Part shown: positions 1-7,854 of the stretch, in pieces
Layout: every line of letters starts with the position of its first letter
How positions within the stretch are numbered: position 1 is the first letter of the stretch
Assembly: GCA_001873515.1 (NCBI GenBank)
Contig: MNZH01000019.1
Location: 1 to 24,646, forward strand
From: Parcubacteria group bacterium CG2_30_45_37
GTDB taxonomy: Bacteria; Patescibacteriota; Patescibacteriia; Patescibacteriales; GWC2-42-12
Reading direction: 5' to 3'
DNA: 24,646 nt
Notes under the pieces: generated by a model
The model's input: the letters and a program-made list of their open reading frames with translations, nothing else
What the model was told of the DNA's origin: nothing
Database searches by the model: none
Made by a program: the position numbers and the translations under genes

Positions 1-1982
1 TCATAAGCGATGGCTTTGCCGTAGTAGGCCGCGCCGAAGTCATTTTTTTTGGCGATGGCCGAATCATAATTTTTAACGGCTTCGTTGATATAATGTTCCT
101 GCTCGGCCTTATCCGTCTCGGCATTGGACCTGGCCATATTGATTAAAGCCAGCCTTAAATAAGGCGTCGGGCTGTCCGGTTCCAATTCAATGGCTTTATT
201 GTAAAGGCTTTCCGCCCATTCCAAAGCGCCTCGGACGTAAAAAGAGGCGTTTTCATAAATCAGGGCCAAAGCTTTAACGTTGGCAACATTGTTCGGCGTA
301 ATTTCCAGGGCCTTTTTGCCCTGGGCGATGGCTTGCGACAAACTATTTTCAATCACCGTCTGATTTCTCGCGCCCACGGCTTCCTGATTGGCCAGCGCCA
401 TGTAGTTATTGGACAGATTGAGGTAATAAGCTTCCTGATGAGGCGCTAAAATAATCGCTTGATTAACTAAAGCGATTTTTTTGTTAAGGTCGCTTTGCTC
501 AAGCGATTGCCTGACGTAGAAGTCCGCCAGATACATTTTTACGCCCAGGGTGAAGACAATCACCACGCCGGCGCTCAAAGTCAGAAAGATGGCCGCCAAA
601 GCTAAGGCGTATTTAGGCGAAGCCCGGAAAGATAAATTAAGCAGGTTAAATTTTTCCGGATAATTGACAATCGCTACGGCCACCGTCAGGATGGCGACCA
701 GCATGAAAATTAAAATTATCGCGCTATTGACGGAGAATAACAAGCTGAAAATCAGCGCGGTGATTAAGCTGGAAAACAGGGCCAAAAGAATTGATTGGGT
801 GTCATCAACCCGCCCTTTTAATAAAGTCAGGAAACCGATTGACAGGCCGATTAAGAAAATAATAACTAAAACCAGGGCTCCCAAGACGCCGACCGTGGCC
901 GCGAGCTCAAACAAGGCCCCGGAACTGTTATTGAATTGAACGTCCCATAAAGGCGAGGCGTTGAAATCAATGCCTTTATATTTAACGAAGCTGTAATAAA
1001 AAGTCGCCGGACCGGTGCCGAAAAGCGGGTCGGCCTTAACGCTGGTTTTGGCGATGTCCCAAGAAGCTTGGCGCGACAGGCTTACTTCCACCGGCAGATT
1101 TAATGACATGACATTAAAATTGCCTAAAACCAAAAGAATGATTAGCAGGAGGAAGGCGGCGATGGGAGCGACTAAGTTGGAACTGGAAACTCTAACAATC
1201 TTTGAAAGTAAAAACATCAAAATTACCACTACGCCGACGATTGCCGCCGGCCAAAAAGTAAAGCCGTTAAGCAAAGATAAGATAAATAACGATAATAAAA
1301 TAATCACGGCTAAAATTGTTTTAATGACCATTCGCCAAAATCGGTTAGTCAGACTGGGGTGGATTTCATTAAGCTGGGCCAAACCAACAATCAATAAAGG
1401 CAAAAGGATGATTAAATACATGGTTAAGGCGGTGAGCGAACCCAACGGATTAAAACTGGCGGCTTTAGTAAACTCCAGCGGCAACAGGAATCTGCCTAAA
1501 AGCTGTCCGAGCGAATAAACCGCGACTAAAGCGGCGGAACCGACCAGGCCCCAGAAAATCAATTTTATTCTTTGGCGGTTAATGTTGTTAACCACTAACA
1601 GATAAAATAAGACAAAAACAATCACCGCCGCCAGGCTTTTTGACGGGTCGCCGTAAATACCCAACAGGCTGTCTTTCGGGCTGATTGATAAAATGGTTGA
1701 AGTAATGTAAATTACCAGCAGCCCGATAATCGGCCAGTCAAGCGGCGTCCGTTTTATATTCAGTTCGCCCAAGATGACCGCCTTAGTCACCCAAGCGACC
1801 ACGCCCAAAAGCACCAAAAAATAAAATAAAATCATTTTTTCAAAGCCGATGTTCTGCGCCACCAGGCCGGTAAAAAACAGCGGGCAAAGGAAAAAAGCCA
1901 AAAAAATCGCGCTGGCGATGACGAAATCCAAGCCTTTGGTGGTAATGATTTGTTGTTTGGAAATTGCTTTTTTCTCTTCCAT
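1..1982 (-). CDS. O-antigen ligase-like polytopic membrane protein with C-terminal TPRs (partial)
   Basis: The reading frame starts at ATG 1982 (MEEKKAISKQQ) and stays open to the left edge, so the C-terminus is missing; at least 660 residues are present. A short cytoplasmic N-terminus is followed by about ten or more hydrophobic helices. Between them lies a loop with DPLFGTGPATFYYSFVKY, which resembles the G-x-G-x-x-x-F loop of the Wzy_C/WaaL family that polymerises or ligates surface polysaccharide. After the last helix come degenerate TPR helices rich in Ala, Tyr and Asn, for example NKAIELEPDSPTPYLRLALI, a common arrangement in CPR genomes. The role would be to transfer or polymerise a lipid-linked glycan on the outer face of the membrane. 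It is the last gene of the minus-strand block, after the tgt remnant. The fold assignment is fairly sure; substrate and reaction (ligase versus polymerase) are unknown. Confidence 0.8.
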   Translation of the reverse strand, partial: MEEKKAISKQQIITTKGLDFVIASAIFLAFFLCPLFFTGLVAQNIGFEKMILFYFLVLLGVVAWVTKAVILGELNIKRTPLDWPIIGLLVIYITSTILSISPKDSLLGIYGDPSKSLAAVIVFVLFYLLVVNNINRQRIKLIFWGLVGSAALVAVYSLGQLLGRFLLPLEFTKAASFNPLGSLTALTMYLIILLPLLIVGLAQLNEIHPSLTNRFWRMVIKTILAVIILLSLFILSLLNGFTFWPAAIVGVVVILMFLLSKIVRVSSSNLVAPIAAFLLLIILLVLGNFNVMSLNLPVEVSLSRQASWDIAKTSVKADPLFGTGPATFYYSFVKYKGIDFNASPLWDVQFNNSSGALFELAATVGVLGALVLVIIFLIGLSIGFLTLLKGRVDDTQSILLALFSSLITALIFSLLFSVNSAIILIFMLVAILTVAVAIVNYPEKFNLLNLSFRASPKYALALAAIFLTLSAGVVIVFTLGVKMYLADFYVRQSLEQSDLNKKIALVNQAIILAPHQEAYYLNLSNNYMALANQEAVGARNQTVIENSLSQAIAQGKKALEITPNNVANVKALALIYENASFYVRGALEWAESLYNKAIELEPDSPTPYLRLALINMARSNAETDKAEQEHYINEAVKNYDSAIAKKNDFGAAYYGKAIAY

Positions 1983-2012
1983 AAAAATTAGATTAATTTT
2001 ATTAATAACTTA

Positions 2013-2259
2013 TTAAAATTTACCAGCCTTAATTAAGTTTCTGATTTCATTAATCATCTTAATATAAAACTCTAAATTATTCAAGCTGGCCAATCTGGCG
2101 GCCAAAGGCTCGTTAATTTTAAACAAATAATGCAGGTAGGCCTTGGAATAACCGCGCAGTTCCGCCGGGGCGCAAAAATAAATGCAAAGTATTAGCCACC
2201 AAGCCCTCCGGCCCCAGCCTGGCTTGGGAAATTTTTGACTTTTTGATTGTCTTAAACAC
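2013..2259 (-). pseudogene. tgt: Remnant of tRNA-guanine (queuine) transglycosylase gene
   Basis: Three separate pieces of Tgt can be read in order on the minus strand. Near 2259, from a GTG, FKTIKKSKISQARLG matches the Tgt N-terminus. Shortly after, LVANTLHLFLRPGG matches the conserved NTYHLxLRPG segment. In a different frame, YSKAYLHYLFKINEPLAA continues through a helix-rich tail to the stop at 2013 and matches the Tgt C-terminus. A complete enzyme is about 370 residues; here only about 80 remain. About 40 residues are missing between the first two pieces and about 250 between the second and third, plus a frame change. The catalytic aspartates and the zinc-binding cysteine cluster are gone, so it cannot be active. 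Identification rests on remembered family consensus. Real decay and local misassembly cannot be told apart from sequence alone. Confidence 0.82.
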
Positions 2260-2266
2260 AGAATTT

Positions 2267-4219
2267 TTACTCGACGATGCCGTCCGTATTGGCGATATCA
2301 TCATCTTCCAGCTTAGTGGTTTTGGCTTTAAGAGTTCTATTAATCGGCATATTGGTGACGCTGTCGGATGCGGTGACGTTGGTTCCCGGCAGAATTATCA
2401 TAATTTTATTGCGGTCGGCTTCTTGGGGCGTCAAGTTAAGGCTGAATTCGGCGCTGGCTTTATCGGCGGAAACCGGCAGCTGGCCGATTTGCCAGACAAC
2501 CTGATTAGTTTGACTATTATAATTTATCGAGGAGTCGACCGAGGCGAAATTTTTCTCCCCCCAGGAGACGTTGGCCGGCAGGCTCACATTGATTTGCAGG
2601 TTGTTTAAGTCGTGCAGATTATTGCTAATCGTCCAATAAACTTTTAAGCTGGTGAGCTGGCCGGCTTTGGGCGGCAACGGGCCCGAGCCCACGGCGATAT
2701 TGTCATCGTTAAAATACCTGACCTGCTCTTTCAAGTCCAAGTCGCTGTTAATTTTATTGGTAATGGCGTTGCTTTGGCTTTCGCCCGCGGCGCTTTTGCC
2801 GGCCAAGCTGTAATTAACCTGGCTTTTAACCTGATAAGCTTTGCTTAAATTTAAGGCGGCCAAGGGCTTTAGTCTAATGGAAAAATCAATCACGCCGCCG
2901 CCGCCGCCCGGCAAATCGGCTAAGCCGGGAATTTCCTGTTTGCTCCAGCTGATGGCGTTGCCGCCCACTACCCCGTTATTTTTATCGCTCAAGCTTTGCC
3001 AGTCTAAAAAATCGCTTTCCAGCGCCGCCATGATAATAATGTCTTTCATCGGGCTGTCGTCCAAATTTTTATAGCTGATTGAATAATTCAAAGTTTGCCC
3101 GAAATCCACGCCCTGGTCCAGCGCCGAGCCGTTAATTATCAGATTGATGTTTAAATCGCTTTTAATGACGTCGTAAACTAGGCTGGTTTCATAAAAGACA
3201 TAGTCTTTGGCCGGCTGATTTTCAACCGCCGCCGGTAAGGAAAATTTTAATTTTATTTCGGCCTGCGGCTGGGTTTTCTCCTTAACTTTGAATTTCAGCT
3301 TAAAGACGTTTTCATTTTTGCCCAAATTGCCGAATAGCCAAGCCGCCTCGCCGTCCGCTTGAATGGTCGGCGCGGTGGTCGTGGCCAGAGCCGGCTTAAT
3401 TATTTCCACCTCGTTAGGATATTCAAGATTTAAGCGAAAATTATTAAGGTAATTAAGGTCTTTGGCCTTGAATTTTACGATGATTTCATTTTCCTCCTTG
3501 ACTAAGGCGCTCCCGGAATTAATAAAAGATAAATCCAGGCCCAAGTCGTTGATTTTTGTTTCGAAACTGGTTGATTTTTTAAATTCGCTGGAAAAATTTT
3601 GCGGCTTATAGGTGATGTCGGCCAAAATAATATTATTGGAATCAAGCGGGCCGATTAGTTTGCCTTTTATTTTTATGGCATCGCTTCTCCGCGAAGCCAG
3701 GCCGGGCAAGCTCCAGGTGTCGTTATTCCCGGTCGGCTTGGGCTCGGCTTCCAAAAAGATGAAATTTTCCGGATATTTCACCATGATTTCAATGTTGTCA
3801 ATTGGCGTTTTTTCTTCGTTTTTATAATTTAAATTGTAAAAAAATTCTTCGCCGGCGGCCACTTCTTTTTTAGCTTCAAAGTTTAAACTTACCGATGACT
3901 GGCTGGAAATTTTAAGATAGATATATTTATAGGAAGCGTAAACGGCTCCGCCCAAAACGAAAACCACCGCGACCAAGGCGACTAAATTAAAAAACCAGCC
4001 GCGGCTTGGCTGCCTGGTTAACTTCCTAACGTCAACCTTGTTGCCCAGGTCGTCTTGATAAATTTTAGCTAAGCTGTCTTTAATCTCTTCTTCTTTGGCC
4101 TGGTCGGCCACGTAGTGGTCAAAGGCGGCCACTTCATCGTCGGTCGGTACCGGGCGCTCGACGAATTCCGACAAGCCGGAAGCGCCGCGCCTGATTTTGA
4201 TTTCGCCGTTTTTAGGCAT
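2267..4219 (-). CDS. Single-pass surface protein with four DUF11/CARDB-like beta-sandwich modules
   Basis: I take ATG 4219 (MPKNGEIKIRRG) as the start, giving 650 aa. The frame is open to a TTG at 4249, but those extra codons lie inside a palindromic repeat. Residues 1-74 are charged and probably cytoplasmic. A hydrophobic segment at about 75-98 is the only membrane span, and the rest should be outside. The exterior holds four modules of roughly 110-150 residues, rich in alternating hydrophobic residues. Recurrent motifs such as FFYNLNYKNEEKTPIDNIEI and LNYSISYKNLDDSPMKDIII are typical of DUF11-like or CARDB-like adhesin modules. There are no cysteines, sorting signal or catalytic motif. It follows the DUF4012 gene, separated by a repeat. 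It may be a stalk, adhesin or glycan carrier; the exact role is unknown. Confidence 0.8.
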   Translation of the reverse strand: MPKNGEIKIRRGASGLSEFVERPVPTDDEVAAFDHYVADQAKEEEIKDSLAKIYQDDLGNKVDVRKLTRQPSRGWFFNLVALVAVVFVLGGAVYASYKYIYLKISSQSSVSLNFEAKKEVAAGEEFFYNLNYKNEEKTPIDNIEIMVKYPENFIFLEAEPKPTGNNDTWSLPGLASRRSDAIKIKGKLIGPLDSNNIILADITYKPQNFSSEFKKSTSFETKINDLGLDLSFINSGSALVKEENEIIVKFKAKDLNYLNNFRLNLEYPNEVEIIKPALATTTAPTIQADGEAAWLFGNLGKNENVFKLKFKVKEKTQPQAEIKLKFSLPAAVENQPAKDYVFYETSLVYDVIKSDLNINLIINGSALDQGVDFGQTLNYSISYKNLDDSPMKDIIIMAALESDFLDWQSLSDKNNGVVGGNAISWSKQEIPGLADLPGGGGGVIDFSIRLKPLAALNLSKAYQVKSQVNYSLAGKSAAGESQSNAITNKINSDLDLKEQVRYFNDDNIAVGSGPLPPKAGQLTSLKVYWTISNNLHDLNNLQINVSLPANVSWGEKNFASVDSSINYNSQTNQVVWQIGQLPVSADKASAEFSLNLTPQEADRNKIMIILPGTNVTASDSVTNMPINRTLKAKTTKLEDDDIANTDGIVE

Positions 4220-4230
4220 AAGTATGTAAT

Positions 4231-4338
4231 TGTCATTGCGAGCGACCAAAGGGAGCGAAGCAATCTCACGAATGGCAACTTCAGACGAAAGCTTGATGTC
4301 CGTGAGATTGCTTCGTCGCTAACGCTCCTTGCAATGAC
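4231..4338. repeat. CATTGCGAG-family palindromic element, full length
   Basis: This 108-bp element begins TGTCATTGCGAG and ends TTGCAATGACC. Inner arms AAGCAATCTCACG and CGTGAGATTGCTT are exact inverted copies, so the element folds into one long imperfect hairpin with a variable centre. It fills nearly all of the gap between the DUF4012 gene and the beta-sandwich gene. It could act as a weak transcription attenuator or mRNA stabiliser. It encodes no transposase and resembles a miniature inverted-repeat element. Confidence 0.9.
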
Positions 4339-4345
4339 CGCTTAA

Positions 4346-7009
4346 TTAATTTTTTTCCACCATCAGCGCCATCATCTTATCCTGGTCCAAATTGGCCGTC
4401 ATAAACCAGCCCCGCTGATTGGCGGTTAAACCGTCGGGATATTTCCAGAGCTGGCGGAAATTATCGCTTAATTTTAATTCGCTCAAAATCGTGGAAGAGT
4501 TCATGCCCGGCTGCTTTTGCGCCAAAAGCGAATAAGCGTAAAGCGGCTCGGGCTCAAGGTTTAAAACCCGGCCGGCTCGGTCAAAGAGCCAAGCCAAAGC
4601 GGTTTCAGCGGCCATGGATTTTTTATCGGTTAGCTTGAAAGGCAACTCGTAGACCAGATTAATCTCAATGGTTTCGCCCGGGTCCAGCTGCGTCCAGTTG
4701 GCGAACACGGTCTTATTAAACTCACTGTATATTTTAAGGCCGCTTAATTCATGGGTTTGCGCTTGGCTTTCGGCCGCATAAACTTCCGGGTCAGTTTGCG
4801 CCGTCTCGTCTATTGGCTTAAAAAATATTTTATCCACCGGCTTAAAGCCGCTGGCGGAAATAAGTTTTGCGCCGAGCGGCACGTAAATTCTCAGCCAATT
4901 AACGTTTCTGACGCCCGAGAACGGCTCGCGTTTGACGGCTTCATGGGTGCGCCTGACGGTTAAATTATCAATAATCGTGCCGTCGGAGCGGACTTGGGCC
5001 TGGTGGATAATTTGCTGTTTGATTTTTCGGTCGCTTTTGCCGCCGGCGATATTGGTATTAACCACGTTTAAATAATCGCCGCTAGTGTCGGAAATAATGC
5101 CCGCCCAGCCGAAAGCCTCGGCCTGGCTTTGCAAGGCGCTATCGGTAAAATAAAATAAAATATTTTTGTCCGCAAGCGACTGCTCCACCGCTTTCAGTAG
5201 CGGGACTAAATTATCCTGGCTTAAACGTTTAGGCAGCTCGGCCAGCAGTTTATTCATTAAATCACCGATGATTTTTTTCGGCTCTTTGGTGACGTTCGGC
5301 TTTTGCTCGGCCAATTTTTGCGTTTCCAGCCAAAAATTATCCGCGTCAATCACTAAGCCGTATTTATCTCTCATATCAATCGGCCCAATAATTTTTAAAA
5401 GCCTTTCCATGACCGTGGGCGTCAGGCTGATGACGCCGTCAACCGTGGCGCCGTCCGAATTTTCGTAAAACCAAGCGAGCTTACGAGCCGAAGTCGGCCA
5501 ATCCGGCCACCAATTGGCGTCCCAAAAATGCCAATCCGCCCTGATTAGGCTTAACGGTTCGGGCGATTTTATTTTTTTTAACAGGCCGGCATCGGTATCA
5601 TAGCTGCCGCCGCCGGGCGCTTCAATATTTATGAGTTCGCCTTGAGCAAAATCAACTATGGCGAAGCTGCCGATAAAACCGCCCGAAGCGCGCAGCTCGG
5701 AATTATTCTGAAAAACCAAGAGATAGCGCTTATTGGCGCTTAAGCCCAGAAAATCGCGCAAACTGTCGGCCAGGCCGATAAATTCGTTTAAGCTCCGGCT
5801 AAGCAAAGAGGCTTTCTGTTTGGCGACGATAAAATCAGGCTGGTAATTTTCCGGCAAGGCTTCAGAGTCTATTTGCTGAAGTTCAATTTGCAAATCGTTT
5901 AAATTACTCACGGCCAGCCGGCCGTAAGCGACTAAATTCGTTAAAATTTCTTTAGCCGAAGCGTTTCCGAAGTTAAACAGACTTTTTAGGGCCAAAGACA
6001 GATTTTCGCTCGCTCGGGCGCTTAACTCTCCGGCTTTTAAAATACGCGGCCCAGCCGCGGCCAGCTTAATGTCCTGGCTGGGCACGATTGCCGCCAGCTT
6101 AAAAATTAAAGAGTTAATTTCCTCAAGCTGATTTTGCGCGCTTAAAAAATTATCTCCGGCCTTGGTAAAGCTTTGGCCGGCTTGGGTAAAATCAAATTCG
6201 GCCGCGGCCTGGCCGCCGGCGGCCAAATTGGCCATGGCGCTTTCGCTCTCGCCCAGCACTTTACCCCTGATATCATCCAGCGATTTATAATAAGTAAAAG
6301 CTTTGAGCGGCAGGATAATGGCTAAAAGCACGCCGGCAAAGACGGCAACCCCCCTGACAAGGGGGGTTTTGCTCCCCCCTGACAAGGGGGGTAAGGGGGG
6401 TTGTATTTCTGTCATTGCGAGCGACCGCCGGGAGCGCGAAGTCATCGCTCCGCGAGATCTGGCGTAGCCAGACAATCTCACGAACGCCTCAACCGCCACA
6501 ACTCTAGCGCTTTGAATATCCGCCGGAACATGCTTTAAAAATTTATTAAATTTTACGGCCAGCTTAATTAATAAATAATTCAGGCCGGCCAAAAGCGGCC
6601 TCATAATCGCGGCCAGAATAAAATAAACCAATCTTAAAACAAACATCACCAGCCAGCCGACCAAGTAGCAGATTTTATACGCGGCCAAAAATAAAAATTT
6701 GATTAAACTGAAAAATAACAGCTGGTTTATTATGTCATTGCGAGGAGCCGCGCCAGAATTGTCATTTCGACCCCGCAATTTGCTGGGGAGAAATCCCTTA
6801 AACGTAAATAACTTTATCCCCTCTTTCAAAATCTTCCCATAATCAACTTCCGCCAATTTTTCCAATTTAGCTTCCACTCTTTCCGTTCGGCTGGATTTAA
6901 CCGGTTCAGCCTTTATCTCAACCGCCGGCTGCTTTAAGTCAACCAAAAACCTGGCGGTTTTAGCCCCGTTTTTCACTTTTAAATTATACAGATTTACTTT
7001 ATTTGTCAT
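4346..7009 (-). CDS. DUF4012 domain membrane protein, large form with in-frame repeat insertions
   Basis: This 887-aa protein starts at ATG 7009, whose AATGACA context is the arm of a palindromic repeat. Residues 1-70 are charged. Hydrophobic helices lie at about 96-150 and 219-240, followed by a helical region (about 250-420). The DUF4012 signature comes next: KRYLLVFQNNSELRASGGFIG (about 427-447), WHFWDANWWPDWPTSARK (about 493-510) and DGVISLTPTVMERLL (about 524-538). Residues 72-92 and 176-220 are translated repeats, for example QPPLPPLSGGSKTPLVRG. A second DUF4012 protein at 21934-23928 shares the same motifs but lacks these insertions. DUF4012 has no established biochemical function; the catalytic-looking conserved Asp/Trp cluster and the glycan-gene neighbours suggest envelope work. 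It is the first gene of its block, probably transcribed from the extended -10 at 7084. Confidence 0.88.
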   Translation of the reverse strand: MTNKVNLYNLKVKNGAKTARFLVDLKQPAVEIKAEPVKSSRTERVEAKLEKLAEVDYGKILKEGIKLFTFKGFLPSKLRGRNDNSGAAPRNDIINQLLFFSLIKFLFLAAYKICYLVGWLVMFVLRLVYFILAAIMRPLLAGLNYLLIKLAVKFNKFLKHVPADIQSARVVAVEAFVRLSGYARSRGAMTSRSRRSLAMTEIQPPLPPLSGGSKTPLVRGVAVFAGVLLAIILPLKAFTYYKSLDDIRGKVLGESESAMANLAAGGQAAAEFDFTQAGQSFTKAGDNFLSAQNQLEEINSLIFKLAAIVPSQDIKLAAAGPRILKAGELSARASENLSLALKSLFNFGNASAKEILTNLVAYGRLAVSNLNDLQIELQQIDSEALPENYQPDFIVAKQKASLLSRSLNEFIGLADSLRDFLGLSANKRYLLVFQNNSELRASGGFIGSFAIVDFAQGELINIEAPGGGSYDTDAGLLKKIKSPEPLSLIRADWHFWDANWWPDWPTSARKLAWFYENSDGATVDGVISLTPTVMERLLKIIGPIDMRDKYGLVIDADNFWLETQKLAEQKPNVTKEPKKIIGDLMNKLLAELPKRLSQDNLVPLLKAVEQSLADKNILFYFTDSALQSQAEAFGWAGIISDTSGDYLNVVNTNIAGGKSDRKIKQQIIHQAQVRSDGTIIDNLTVRRTHEAVKREPFSGVRNVNWLRIYVPLGAKLISASGFKPVDKIFFKPIDETAQTDPEVYAAESQAQTHELSGLKIYSEFNKTVFANWTQLDPGETIEINLVYELPFKLTDKKSMAAETALAWLFDRAGRVLNLEPEPLYAYSLLAQKQPGMNSSTILSELKLSDNFRQLWKYPDGLTANQRGWFMTANLDQDKMMALMVEKN
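6349..6402. repeat. CCCCCTT/AAGGGGG palindromic repeat inside the DUF4012 gene
   Basis: Two adjacent C-run/G-run palindromes (CCCCCTGACAAGGGGGG, twice) lie in the coding strand of the large DUF4012 gene and are translated as PPLPPLSGG and KTPLVRG. The same family occurs at 8327, 8445, 9025 and 9102. It keeps the frame open and sits just before a membrane helix. Confidence 0.85.
6411..6484. repeat. CATTGCGAG-family half element inside the DUF4012 gene
   Basis: The sequence begins GTCATTGCGAGCGAC and ends CAATCTCACGAA, so one arm of the palindromic family lies directly beside the C-run repeat at 6349. It is translated in frame as part of a segment rich in Arg and Ser (residues about 175-201, ending SLAMTE). 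Confidence 0.8.
6732..6797. repeat. Composite repeat: CATTGCGAGGAGC arm plus CATTTCGACCCC element
   Basis: A short CATTGCGAGGAGC arm (from 6733) is followed at 6761 by a second palindrome type, GTCATTTCGACCCCGC, with its partner TGCTGGGGAGAAATC. Both are translated in frame near the N-terminus of the large DUF4012 protein as a segment containing KLRGRNDNSGAAPRND. Confidence 0.75.
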
Positions 7010-7036
7010 TGCGAGCGTTAGCGAAGCAATCTCACG
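7004..7036. repeat. CATTGCGAG-family half element supplying a start codon
   Basis: TGTCATTGCGAGCG at 7004 runs to AATCTCACG at 7036. This is one arm without its partner. The ATG of the large DUF4012 gene (7009-7007) is part of this arm, so the repeat forms the end of the 5' leader and the first codons. Confidence 0.82.
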
Positions 7037-7083
7037 TATTAAAAAAAATTCCGCTGATTGTTCGCGAGTTACTTGTCCACATT

Positions 7084-7092
7084 ATTATAACA
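7084..7092 (-). promoter_or_regulatory. Extended -10 promoter for the DUF4012 block
   Basis: On the minus strand TGTTATAAT is a perfect TATAAT with an upstream TGn. The hexamer 17 bases upstream (TGCCGT) is a poor -35, which an extended -10 can tolerate. Transcription would start near 7077, leaving a leader of about 68 bases that contains the half repeat. Confidence 0.55.
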
Positions 7093-7183
7093 TAAAAAAA
7101 GATTTCACGGCAAAGGCTTTTTTGTCATACACCCGTTATTATACAGGTGTTGCACTTACTTGTTGAACCCAAGCCCAAAACGT

Positions 7184-7212
7184 TTGACATTAATTAAAAT
7201 TTATGCTATATT
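7184..7212 (+). promoter_or_regulatory. Consensus sigma-70-type promoter for the 177-aa orphan gene
   Basis: TTGACA (7184-7189) and TATATT (7207-7212) are separated by exactly 17 bases. Transcription would begin near 7219 and give a leader of about 73 bases ending in the strong ribosome binding site. This is one of the two best-formed promoters in the window. Confidence 0.75.
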
Positions 7213-7279
7213 AATAAGTTAAATAATAGCTCATTTTATCAACAAGCTCTGCTATTCCGGCGGGGTTAATAACTATCAT

Positions 7280-7285
7280 AGGAGG
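7280..7285 (+). promoter_or_regulatory. Strong Shine-Dalgarno site
   Basis: AGGAGG lies 7 bases before ATG 7293 and fixes that start. Most other genes in the window have no comparable site, so this gene is probably translated more efficiently or has a different history. Confidence 0.8.
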
Positions 7286-7292
7286 TTACGTC

Positions 7293-7826
7293 ATGGTACA
7301 AGAAGTATATCCGAATGTTGTTTTATTGGAGTTCCAATTCACAAACTCCAAATTGGTGCCACCCAGCGCCCAGCGCGTCGAAAGAAACGAGCCTAAGCTC
7401 GTTGAAAAACGACAAAAAAACGGCATCGCGTCCGGCGAGCATGGTAAAGGCGAACTGGTCACAGTTAAGGAGTTCGTCAAACAGCTGTTCGGCCTTGGTT
7501 ACAAACCGGCCGACCTCCATTTCTACGTGAAGGACAGCGACAAAGCGAGGGGCAGCAGCAAATCCAGTTTTGTCCTGGTGATTAACTTCACTAAGAACGG
7601 CGCGGTGGTCGGGCTGCAGAGAGAGGATGTAAAAATCCTCACACAGTTGATTGACAAAGATGCCTGGGGATACATTCATCAGTTTTTTAACCCCAATGGC
7701 ATTATGTCTATTCACTGTCTGCGCCGCATACCTGACGAGGGCAACCAGCCAGAAGTCGGCGAATATATTTTTGAGCCGGATGAGACTGAAGCGGGCTGCG
7801 TTTACGAAAAGGTGGCGCAAGCCTAA
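7293..7826 (+). CDS. Orphan soluble protein of unknown function, 177 aa
   Basis: I do not recognise this family. The protein is soluble, with no signal peptide or membrane segment. The first 20 residues are beta-like (NVVLLEFQFTNSKL), followed by a basic, probably flexible stretch (residues about 27-55). A compact alpha/beta region follows with KEFVKQLFGLGYKPADLHFY and FVLVINFTKNGAVVGL, then an acidic C-terminus (EYIFEPDETEAG). Two Cys residues (in SIHCLRR and AGCVYEK) are not spaced as a metal site. The gene stands alone between divergent and convergent neighbours and has its own consensus promoter, strong Shine-Dalgarno site and terminator. It is a self-contained unit expected to be well expressed. 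A long minus-strand frame covers the same interval, but the signals all favour the plus strand. Confidence 0.85.
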   Translation: MVQEVYPNVVLLEFQFTNSKLVPPSAQRVERNEPKLVEKRQKNGIASGEHGKGELVTVKEFVKQLFGLGYKPADLHFYVKDSDKARGSSKSSFVLVINFTKNGAVVGLQREDVKILTQLIDKDAWGYIHQFFNPNGIMSIHCLRRIPDEGNQPEVGEYIFEPDETEAGCVYEKVAQA

Positions 7827-7854
7827 TGCCACGAAAGGAGGCTAATAGTTCTTT

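Noticed and set aside
664..1518. Plus-strand open frames of 91 and 167 codons
   Set aside because: They lie wholly opposite the O-antigen ligase-like gene, have basic low-complexity translations and no start signals.
2119..2304. 61-codon minus-strand frame
   Set aside because: Its first codons lie in the end of the upstream gene, its middle is the tgt remnant and its tail is out of frame, so it is not a separate gene.
4220..4249. TTG start adding 10 residues to the beta-sandwich protein
   Set aside because: The extra codons are the arm of a palindromic repeat; ATG 4219 is a better start.
7032..7082. 16-aa leader peptide frame (MWTSNSRTISG...) just after the extended -10 on the minus strand
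   Set aside because: It is very short, has no regulatory hairpin pair or repeated codons, and ends in a repeat arm; chance is enough to explain it.
7150..7170. TGTTGCACTTACTTGTTGAA, reminiscent of an insertion-sequence end
   Set aside because: No inverted partner and no transposase were found in the window.
7323..7832. 169-codon minus-strand frame opposite the orphan gene
   Set aside because: The plus strand has a consensus promoter, Shine-Dalgarno site and terminator around the competing frame; the minus frame has none.
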